A stretch of DNA of 19,826 bases from Methanocella sp. Its GTDB lineage: Archaea > Halobacteriota > Methanocellia > Methanocellales > Methanocellaceae. The position numbers and the translations under genes are program-made. Positions 13,934-19,826 of the stretch are shown piece by piece (the stretch's first letter is position 1; each line of letters begins with the position of its first letter). The notes below the pieces were generated by a model, which did not search any database, was not told where the DNA came from, and saw only the letters and a list, made by a program, of their open reading frames with translations. Location: the NCBI RefSeq assembly GCF_035506375.1, contig NZ_DATJPM010000015.1, positions 1 to 19,826 on the forward strand. The letters are read 5' to 3'.

Positions 13934-14299
13934 GTGAATCCCATAGTATCCATTGGCATTGCTGACGATGAGCCCGATATCCTGTACCTTTTCCGGCTTA
14001 TTCTCGAAAAGCGCGGCTTCTCCATCGTTTACCTGGCCCGTGATGGCGAGGAGGCCGTGGACCGGCAAAGGAAGACGCCTGCGGACGTCGTCTTCCTGGA
14101 CTACTGCATGCCCTTCATGGACGGGCTGGAAGCATCGGAAAAGATCAAGGGGGAATTCCCGGATACGAAGGTAATCCTGATGACATGCGGCGAAGATATA
14201 GGCCAGTATGTCCCCCCGTCAGCCGATATCCTGATCCTAAAAAAGCCGTTTGTCTTTAAGGCCATGATCGATATGATCTTCGAATCCGCCAGCACATGA
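13934..14299 (+). CDS. stand-alone CheY-like response regulator receiver
   Basis: This 121-residue single-domain receiver has the acidic pocket D11-D12, phosphoacceptor D56 (FLDYCMP), switch residue T84 (ILMT) and conserved K104 (KKP). There is no output domain, so it would act by protein-protein contact after phosphorylation by a histidine kinase. No kinase is in the window. The start is GTG at 13934, placed by homology (IADDEPDIL near the N-terminus) and by a TATA box about 24 bases upstream. It converges on the ribonuclease gene with 21 bases between the stops. Chemotaxis or other two-component signalling is possible; the partner is unknown. Confidence 0.9.
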   Translation: MNPIVSIGIADDEPDILYLFRLILEKRGFSIVYLARDGEEAVDRQRKTPADVVFLDYCMPFMDGLEASEKIKGEFPDTKVILMTCGEDIGQYVPPSADILILKKPFVFKAMIDMIFESAST

Positions 14300-14320
14300 C
14301 CATGCCAACGGGAATTACCA

Positions 14321-15556
14321 TCATACGATATATTCTTCCCCGAGCCTCGGGGCAAAGGCGTTGACGCCGATCTCTTTCTTGATCCATTCGGCGAAGTCCC
14401 AGGTATGATCTCCGTGGACGCAGAACACGTTCTCCGTGCCCTGGTCGCACATGTGCTTCACGATGGCCTTGAGCTCCGCATCCCCGCTATGGGCTGAAAA
14501 ACTATATTGTTCCAGCTTACACCGGAGCGGCAATATCTCGCCGTCGACCTCCAGGGTTCCCGTATCGAGCGCCATGCGGCCGTTCGTGCCGTCCACCTGG
14601 AAGCCGGTCAGGATGACCTTGTTCTTCGGGTTATCGTACATGTTCTGTAAATAATAAAGGACCGGGCCGCCGTTGAGCATGCCGGCCGTGGTGACGACCA
14701 CCGATGGCTCGTCCAGCACCGAGCGCCGCATTGGGCCTTTCACCGTAGTGGCGCTACCATAGGCGGACTTGAGCCGGCCGGAGTCCCGGACGAACTTCGG
14801 ATTCTTAAGCAAAATCTCCGTGACCTCCGTGCCCATGCCGTCCACGAAGCAGCGGATGCCGTACTCCTTCAAAATGAGCAGGATCTCCTGAGTCCGGCCG
14901 ATGGCGAAGCAGGGTATGACCACGTTACCTCCCGTATCGAGCGTATAGCGGATGGACTCGATGAACTGTTCCTCCAGGGCCTTCCTGTCCTGGTGCTCCT
15001 TGCCGAAGTATGTGCTCTCCAGCAGCAGCGACTTCGCCGCCGGGTAGTGGATCTTCGATCCTTTAAGAAGCCGGGTGTCGGAGTTCTTGATGTCGCCGGT
15101 ATACAGCAGCGTATCCCCGTCGAAATCGACGTAAGTGAGGGCGCTGCCTGGTATGTGGCCCGCGTCCAGCAGGGTGATGGTATAATCGTCAGTAGAATAA
15201 TCCTCGTTATAGTCCAGTTCCCGGGTCCGCCGCATGAGCATCTGCATATCATTGGGATCAAAGGGCGGGATGCTGCCTCGCTCGGCGATCTCCAGCGTGT
15301 CTTCGGCCAATAGCCTTGTAAGGTGTTTCGTCGGGAGCGTGGAGAGTACGACCGGCTCAAGGTCCATTAAGTTCGGGACGACGCCGCAGTGGTCCAGGTG
15401 GCCGTGGGAGACGACGATGGTCTCCGGCCTGGGGCTCCCCTGGGGATATTCGGGGGGGTCGGATGGCTTGATCCCATAATCCAGCAGCACGCGCTCATTC
15501 AGCAGGAAGGCGGAACGGCCGACTTCGCGGGTTGCGCCAAGGAACTTGATCTGAAT
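14321..15556 (-). CDS. beta-CASP metallo-beta-lactamase ribonuclease (aCPSF2-like), AUU start
   Basis: This 411-residue member of the beta-CASP family resembles archaeal CPSF2/RNase J enzymes that cut or trim RNA using two zinc ions. Metal motifs are SHGHLDH (H51, H53, D55, H56), AGHIPGS (H134) and YTGDI (D155). The beta-CASP part has LLLESTYFG (E180), SFSAHSGD (H356) and CVHGDH (H381). No KH domains precede it, unlike aCPSF1. The first ATG/GTG/TTG-type start in frame is GTG at 15490. That would remove the first strands (IQIKFLGATREVGRSAFLLN), which the fold needs. Frame and homology extend to an ATT at 15554-15556, seven bases after a strong GGAGGT, so I set the start there. It has its own TATA box near 15607-15618. 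Confidence 0.85.
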   Translation of the reverse strand: MQIKFLGATREVGRSAFLLNERVLLDYGIKPSDPPEYPQGSPRPETIVVSHGHLDHCGVVPNLMDLEPVVLSTLPTKHLTRLLAEDTLEIAERGSIPPFDPNDMQMLMRRTRELDYNEDYSTDDYTITLLDAGHIPGSALTYVDFDGDTLLYTGDIKNSDTRLLKGSKIHYPAAKSLLLESTYFGKEHQDRKALEEQFIESIRYTLDTGGNVVIPCFAIGRTQEILLILKEYGIRCFVDGMGTEVTEILLKNPKFVRDSGRLKSAYGSATTVKGPMRRSVLDEPSVVVTTAGMLNGGPVLYYLQNMYDNPKNKVILTGFQVDGTNGRMALDTGTLEVDGEILPLRCKLEQYSFSAHSGDAELKAIVKHMCDQGTENVFCVHGDHTWDFAEWIKKEIGVNAFAPRLGEEYIV

Positions 15557-15563
15557 GCCAATA

Positions 15564-15569
15564 ACCTCC
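15564..15569 (-). promoter_or_regulatory. ribosome binding site that defines the AUU start
   Basis: GGAGGT on the minus strand is followed by seven bases and then ATT, which encodes the first residue of the conserved N-terminus. No ATG, GTG or TTG occurs in frame near it. Confidence 0.65.
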
Positions 15570-15606
15570 AGTATGCCAAATTTAATATTAAAAGCCGAAA
15601 ACAGGC

Positions 15607-15618
15607 TATAATATATGT
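15607..15618 (-). promoter_or_regulatory. TATA box of the beta-CASP ribonuclease gene
   Basis: ACATATATTATA on the minus strand would start transcription near 15583, giving a leader of about 27 bases that includes the GGAGGT site. Confidence 0.45.
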
Positions 15619-15917
15619 GATTCTGAATTAAAGTGTTAATCGGCCAGGCTTATATATTCCTTTCTCTGAAAAATAATATAAATTTTACATTATTTCCATA
15701 TCGGTGAAAACGCGCCCGAATAGTTCCCTAACCCACGCCTCATGCTCTCCATATAGATAGAAAAGTATAAATGCTTTAGGCGCACTTCTAAGAGACCGTC
15801 GGAATCAAGTTCTATAATATATGGTGAGCGCAGTAGCATATCCCATGGAATGCCGCAGATAATCCCTCGATGCCAGCTTAACGAAAATGAAGACAGGACC
15901 TGCATAGAGTATCAACG
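15619..15917. other. gene-free interval before tRNA-Lys
   Basis: About 300 bases hold no convincing gene. A 71-codon minus frame (15690-15905) has no recognisable motif or ribosome site. TATA-like sequences on the plus strand, AAGTATAAATGC (about 15763-15774) and CTATAATATATGG (about 15813-15825), are candidates for the promoter of the tRNA and the polymerase operon. Confidence 0.4.
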
Positions 15918-15991
15918 GGGCTCGTAGCTCAGTTAGGTAGAGCGCCTGGCTTTTAACCAGGCTGCCTGGGGTTCAAATCCCCACGAGCCCG
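15918..15991 (+). tRNA. tRNA-Lys (anticodon UUU)
   Basis: This 74-base cloverleaf has acceptor arms GGGCTCG (15918-15924) and CGAGCCC (15984-15990) with discriminator G15991. The D arm is GCTCAGTTAGGTAGAGC. The anticodon stem CCTGG/CCAGG encloses loop CTTTTAA, giving TTT at 15952-15954. The T arm contains GGTTCAAATCC. CCA is not encoded and there is no intron. It decodes AAA and AAG. The rpoH start lies only 50 bases downstream. Confidence 0.97.
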
Positions 15992-16041
15992 CTCACCCTG
16001 TTATGGGACTTTTTTACTTTCTACACAGGAGGAAGGCAATA

Positions 16042-16281
16042 TTGACCAAGAAATTTAACGTTCTGGAGCACGAACTCGTGCCCGACCATATATTATTGAC
16101 CGAGGAAGAGACCCAGGAAGTACTGAAAAAATACGGTATCACCCGGGGACAGTTGCCGAAGATCAAGTCCTCCGACGTCGTCGTCAAGCAGATCGGCGCG
16201 AAGCCGGGCGACGTTCTTAAGATCATCCGTAAGAGCCTCACCGCCGGCAGGGCGGTCGCATACAGGCTCGTTATCGATTAA
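16042..16281 (+). CDS. rpoH: DNA-directed RNA polymerase subunit H
   Basis: This 79-residue archaeal RNA polymerase subunit H is homologous to the C-terminal part of eukaryotic Rpb5, which sits in the lower jaw gripping downstream DNA. The family core is present: FNVLEHELVPDHILL, then VLKKYGI, LPKIKSSDVVVKQIGAKPGDVLKI, and the closing AVAYRLVID. The start is TTG at 16042, giving MTKKFNVLEH, about eight bases after a strong GGAGGAAGG. The upstream ATG at 16003 would add 13 residues foreign to the family and place the ribosome site inside the gene. It is first in the polymerase operon and is followed by rpoB'' after 17 bases. Confidence 0.95.
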   Translation: MTKKFNVLEHELVPDHILLTEEETQEVLKKYGITRGQLPKIKSSDVVVKQIGAKPGDVLKIIRKSLTAGRAVAYRLVID

Positions 16282-16298
16282 GGCGAGGGGATCATTTA

Positions 16299-17843
16299 GT
16301 GTTAGACAGAAGAGAACTCAGTAAAGCGTATTTTACCCGAAAGAAGATAGCGCAGCATCATATTGATTCGTTCAACGTGTTCATAGACCAGGGCCTTCAG
16401 AAAGTCATTGACGAGCAAGGCTTTATCGAAACCGACATCGAGGACGTTGAGCGGAACATCGAGCCCGTGAAGGTGAAGCTAAGTAAGATCCGCGTCGGTA
16501 ACCCGGTCGTCCGTGAGGCGGACGGCTCCGTGGAGCCGCTTTTTCCGACAGAGGCGCGCTTACGCAACATTACCTATGCGGCAGAGCTGTTTTTAGAGAT
16601 GAGCATCGTCAGGGGCGAAGTCGAGGAAGAGGCCATCGAGGTCAACATCGGCCAGCTGCCGATCATGATCGGCTGCAACCACTGTAACCTGGCCAAGCTG
16701 GGCTCCGAGGACTGGATCAAGAACGGCGAGGACCCGATGGACCCGGGCGGATACTTCATCATCAACGGTACCGAGAGAGTCCTGATGACGCTGGAGGACC
16801 TGGCGCCGAACAAGATCATGGTCGAGTACGACGACCGCTATGGCGACCAGATCGAGGTGGCGAAGGTCTTCTCGCAAAGGCGCGGATATCGCGCCCTCGT
16901 CATCGTCGAGAGGGGCCGCAAGTCTATCCTGGAAGTATCGTTCCCGTCTATTTCGGGAAGACTGAACTTAGTCATGTTAATGAGAGCGCTCGGCCTGGAG
17001 ACCGACCAGGACATCGTGAACGCCGTTTCCGACGACCCCGAGATCCAGAAGTTCATGCTGGAGAACCTGGACGAGGCGGAAGCCGATTCGGTGGAGAGCG
17101 CCATGGAGAAGATCGGCAAGCGCGTGGCCGCGGGCCAGGCCCGGGACTACCAGATGAAGCGTGCTCACTACGTCATCGACCGCTACTTACTGCCGCACCT
17201 GAACCCCGAGAACTTCGAGCGCATCCACGAGGATGATCCGAAGCTTCGGGAATCCCGCTTAAACAAGGCGTACTTCCTGGGAAGGATGGCCGAGGCCTGC
17301 TGTGAGCTGGCCTTACGCCGCCGCGCCCCGGACGACAAGGACCACTACGCCAACAAGCGGCTGAAGCTCGCGGGCGACCTGATGGAAGACCTGTTCCGGG
17401 TGTCCTTTAACCGGCTCACCCGTGACATCAAGTACCAGCTCGAGAGGGCTAACATGCGGAACCGTGAGCTCTACATGATCACGGCTGTCAGGGCTGACGT
17501 GCTCACCGAGAGGCTCATCCACCCGCTGGCGACCGGAAACTGGGTCGGCGGCAGGACCGGCGTTTCTCAATTGCTGGACCGCATCGATTATATGGCCATG
17601 CTGTCGCACCTGCGGCGCGTCATTTCTCCGCTGAGCAGGGCCCAGCCTCACTTCGAGGCGAGAGACCTGCACGCGACCCAGTGGGGCCGCATCTGCCCGT
17701 CGGAGACACCTGAAGGCCCCAACTGTGGCCTGGTGAAGAACTTCGCCATGTCAGTCGAGCTGTCCACGGGCGTCGAGGACGAGGAATCCATTAAGAAGAT
17801 CCTGAGAGAGTCCGGCGTACAGCCGCTGGGAAGGATGGTGTAA
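16299..17843 (+). CDS. rpoB2: DNA-directed RNA polymerase subunit B'' (N-terminal half of B)
   Basis: This 514-residue protein is the N-terminal half of the second largest polymerase subunit, split as in many methanogens and haloarchaea. It covers the protrusion, lobe and fork regions. Visible signatures are GGYFIINGTERVLMTLEDLAPNK near residue 150, GGRTGVSQLLDRIDYMAMLSHLRR near 415-440, and the conserved ETPEGPNCGLVKN at 469-481. The normal family C-terminus is VQPLGRMV. The start is GTG at 16299 with a GAGG site upstream. The stop is two bases before the rpoB' ATG, so the halves are made in step. Confidence 0.97.
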   Translation: MLDRRELSKAYFTRKKIAQHHIDSFNVFIDQGLQKVIDEQGFIETDIEDVERNIEPVKVKLSKIRVGNPVVREADGSVEPLFPTEARLRNITYAAELFLEMSIVRGEVEEEAIEVNIGQLPIMIGCNHCNLAKLGSEDWIKNGEDPMDPGGYFIINGTERVLMTLEDLAPNKIMVEYDDRYGDQIEVAKVFSQRRGYRALVIVERGRKSILEVSFPSISGRLNLVMLMRALGLETDQDIVNAVSDDPEIQKFMLENLDEAEADSVESAMEKIGKRVAAGQARDYQMKRAHYVIDRYLLPHLNPENFERIHEDDPKLRESRLNKAYFLGRMAEACCELALRRRAPDDKDHYANKRLKLAGDLMEDLFRVSFNRLTRDIKYQLERANMRNRELYMITAVRADVLTERLIHPLATGNWVGGRTGVSQLLDRIDYMAMLSHLRRVISPLSRAQPHFEARDLHATQWGRICPSETPEGPNCGLVKNFAMSVELSTGVEDEESIKKILRESGVQPLGRMV

Positions 17844-17845
17844 AA

Positions 17846-19660
17846 ATGAAGGCAAGAATATTCGTCAACGGCGCGCTCATCGGGACCCACGAAAGCCCCC
17901 TGGAGTTCGTCGAAAACATCCGGGAGAAGAGAAGGCAGGGCATCATCTCTAACCAGATCAACATCGCATACCACAAGCTCACCAACGAAGTCATCATCAA
18001 CACCGACATGGGCAGGGCTCGCAGGCCGCTTATCGTAGTAAAGAACGGTAAGCCCCTGGTCACCAACGAGGACATCGACCAGGTCAGGCGCGGCGAGGCC
18101 ACATTCGACGACATGGTCAAGCGGGGCTTCATCGAGTACATCGATGCCGAGGAAGAGGAGAACACGTTCATCGCCATCGACGAGTCCCAGCTCACCAAGG
18201 ACCACACCCACATGGAGCTCGACTCGTCACTAATTTTAGGCATCGCGGCCGGCATGATCCCGTACCCCGAACACAATGCCTCTCCAAGAGTCACGATGGG
18301 GGCGGGCATGGTCAAGCAATCGCTGGGCGTCTCCACGTCCAACCAGAAGCTCAGGCCGGATACTCGTGGCCATTACCTGCACTATCCGCAGGAGGGCATC
18401 GTAAGTACCCAGACCGCCCGCTCTATTAATTTCGAGCAGAGGCCGTCGGGCCAGAACTTCGTCGTGGCCGTGCTTTCGTACGAGGGCTATAATATTGAAG
18501 ATGCGCTCGTGTTCAACAAGGGCTCCATCGAGAGGGGCCTGGGCAGGTCGCACTTCTACAGGACGACCGAAGGCGAAGAGCGCCGCTACCCGGGCGGGCA
18601 GGAGGACACCTTCGAGGTGCCCGACGCCGAAGTAAGGGGCGCCCGTGAGTCGGAATTCTATTCCATGCTGGACGAGGATGGCCTCGTTAACCCGGAGACC
18701 GAGGTCGGGCCTAATGATGTCTTAATAGGCAAGACGAGCCCGCCGAGATTCCTGGAAGAGCCCACAGATCTGGGCGGCATCACACCGCTAAAGCGCCGTG
18801 AGACCTCCGTCACCATGAGGAGCAACGAAAAGGGTATCGTGGACACCGTAATTCTCACGGAGACGCAGAACGGCAGCCGGCTGGCCAAGGTAAAGACCAG
18901 GGACCAGCGGATACCGGAACTGGGCGATAAGTTCGCGTCCCGGCACGGGCAAAAGGGCGTCATCGGATTGATCGCACAACAGGAGGACATGCCCTTCACC
19001 GAGAACGGCATGGTACCGGACCTCATCATTAACCCGCACGCTATCCCGTCCCGTATGACCATAGGCCACGTGCTGGAGACCATTGGCGGCAAGATCGGCA
19101 GCCTCGAGGGAAGGTTCGTCGACGGCACCGCGTTCAACAACGAGAGCGAGGACGAGCTCAGGAAGGAGTTCAAGAAGTTCGGCTTCTCCCACACCGGCAA
19201 AGAGGTCTTCTACGACGGCATCACCGGCCAGAGGATCACCGCCGATATTTTTGTCGGCGTCATCCTGTACCAGAAGCTGTACCACATGGTCTCGTCCAAG
19301 ATGCACGCCCGGTCCAGGGGCCCCGTACAGGTCCTGACCAGGCAGCCTACCGAGGGCCGTGCGAGGGAAGGCGGTCTCAGGTTCGGCGAAATGGAAAGAG
19401 ACGTGATGATCGGCCATGGGGCCGCAATGGCGCTCAAAGAAAGGCTGCTCGACGAGTCCGACAAAGTGTTCGAGTACGTCTGTAACAACTGCGGCATGGT
19501 CGCCACCGAGGACAAGAAGCGAAAGATCGTGTACTGCCCCAACTGCGGCGCGGACACTAATATATACAAGGTTGAAATGAGCTACGCTTTCAAATTATTG
19601 TTAGACGAGATGAAGGCGCTGGGCATCGCGCCCCGGCTGGACCTGGAGGACGCGGTATGA
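17846..19660 (+). CDS. rpoB1: DNA-directed RNA polymerase subunit B' (C-terminal half of B)
   Basis: This 604-residue C-terminal half of subunit B contributes to the active centre and hybrid-binding wall. Features are GYNIEDALVFNKGS (214-227), the DKFASRHGQKGVIG motif (361-374), PDLIINPHAIPSRMTIGHVLE (391-411), and GGLRFGEMERDVMIGHGAA (509-527). A C-terminal zinc site has Cys 546, 549, 564 and 567. The ATG begins two bases after the rpoB'' stop. Its own stop overlaps the rpoA' start in ATGA. No insertion or intein is present. Confidence 0.97.
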   Translation: MKARIFVNGALIGTHESPLEFVENIREKRRQGIISNQINIAYHKLTNEVIINTDMGRARRPLIVVKNGKPLVTNEDIDQVRRGEATFDDMVKRGFIEYIDAEEEENTFIAIDESQLTKDHTHMELDSSLILGIAAGMIPYPEHNASPRVTMGAGMVKQSLGVSTSNQKLRPDTRGHYLHYPQEGIVSTQTARSINFEQRPSGQNFVVAVLSYEGYNIEDALVFNKGSIERGLGRSHFYRTTEGEERRYPGGQEDTFEVPDAEVRGARESEFYSMLDEDGLVNPETEVGPNDVLIGKTSPPRFLEEPTDLGGITPLKRRETSVTMRSNEKGIVDTVILTETQNGSRLAKVKTRDQRIPELGDKFASRHGQKGVIGLIAQQEDMPFTENGMVPDLIINPHAIPSRMTIGHVLETIGGKIGSLEGRFVDGTAFNNESEDELRKEFKKFGFSHTGKEVFYDGITGQRITADIFVGVILYQKLYHMVSSKMHARSRGPVQVLTRQPTEGRAREGGLRFGEMERDVMIGHGAAMALKERLLDESDKVFEYVCNNCGMVATEDKKRKIVYCPNCGADTNIYKVEMSYAFKLLLDEMKALGIAPRLDLEDAV

Positions 19661-19826
19661 CGGCACCAAAGAGAATTCGGAAGATCAAGTTCGGCCTGCT
19701 CTCGCCGGCCGAGATACGCAAGATGAGCGTGACGAAGGTCATCACCGCGGACACGTATGACGACGACGGCTATCCCATCGACATGGGCCTGATGGACCCG
19801 CGGCTGGGCGTTATCGACCCCGGGCT
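19657..19826 (+). CDS. rpoA1: DNA-directed RNA polymerase subunit A' (5' fragment, cut by window end)
   Basis: The first 56 codons of the largest-subunit N-terminal half are present. They begin MTAPKRIRKIKFGLLSPAEI and run on through the MSVTKV segment to LMDPRLGVIDPG, which in the family leads straight into the first zinc-binding cysteines. The ATG overlaps the rpoB' stop (ATGA) and has GGAGG eight bases upstream. The rest lies beyond the window. Confidence 0.95.
   Translation, partial: MTAPKRIRKIKFGLLSPAEIRKMSVTKVITADTYDDDGYPIDMGLMDPRLGVIDPG

Noticed and set aside
15690..15905. 71-codon minus-strand frame before tRNA-Lys
   Set aside because: There is no recognisable motif, ribosome site or promoter, and the composition is that of intergenic DNA.

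Overview
The window looks like a chromosomal segment of a methanogenic euryarchaeon, most likely Methanocella or a close relative in Methanomicrobia. The evidence is an archaeal MCM helicase next to DUF424, the archaeal RNA polymerase order rpoH-rpoB''-rpoB'-rpoA' with a split B subunit, TATA boxes of the TTTATATA type, possible leaderless starts, a PGF-type surface anchor, and GC-rich genes separated by AT-rich gaps. The genus is an inference from gene content and style, not from a database match.

Layout. 1-552 holds a large imperfect inverted repeat and a U-rich terminator. 553-1137 (-) is an Lrp/AsnC regulator with a lysine-rich tail. 1138-1971 has no gene but carries its promoter, a cluster of short GGTGCCGCCTGGTGTAA-like repeats and a second large inverted repeat. 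1972-4372 (-) is an mcm-DUF424 operon. 4474-8818 (-) holds two paralogous ABC-2 operons: ATPase-permease (8818 to 7130) and ATPase-permease-permease (6967 to 4474). They share junction architecture and a conserved promoter block. 9061-9927 (+) is a PfkB-fold protein whose catalytic Asp is replaced by Ala. 9999-10862 (+) is a secreted, heavily sequon-bearing protein with a PGF-type C-terminal anchor.

10863-12670 is an accessory patch. It contains a 312-bp element with terminal inverted repeats, an AbrB-type regulator preceded by stacked palindromes, a SAM methyltransferase, an 86-bp hairpin element, and degenerate repeats. 12683-13807 (+) is a lipoprotein built of three repeats of about 75 residues. 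13934-14299 (+) is a stand-alone CheY-like receiver. 14321-15556 (-) is a beta-CASP metallo-beta-lactamase ribonuclease that appears to start at AUU. A tRNA-Lys(UUU) at 15918-15991 directly precedes rpoH, rpoB'', rpoB' and the 5' end of rpoA', which runs off the window.

The right end (tRNA, RNA polymerase) and the mcm operon are core information-processing genes. The ABC pair probably exports or extrudes an unknown substrate. The 10.9-12.7 kb patch is the part most likely to be mobile or recently acquired.
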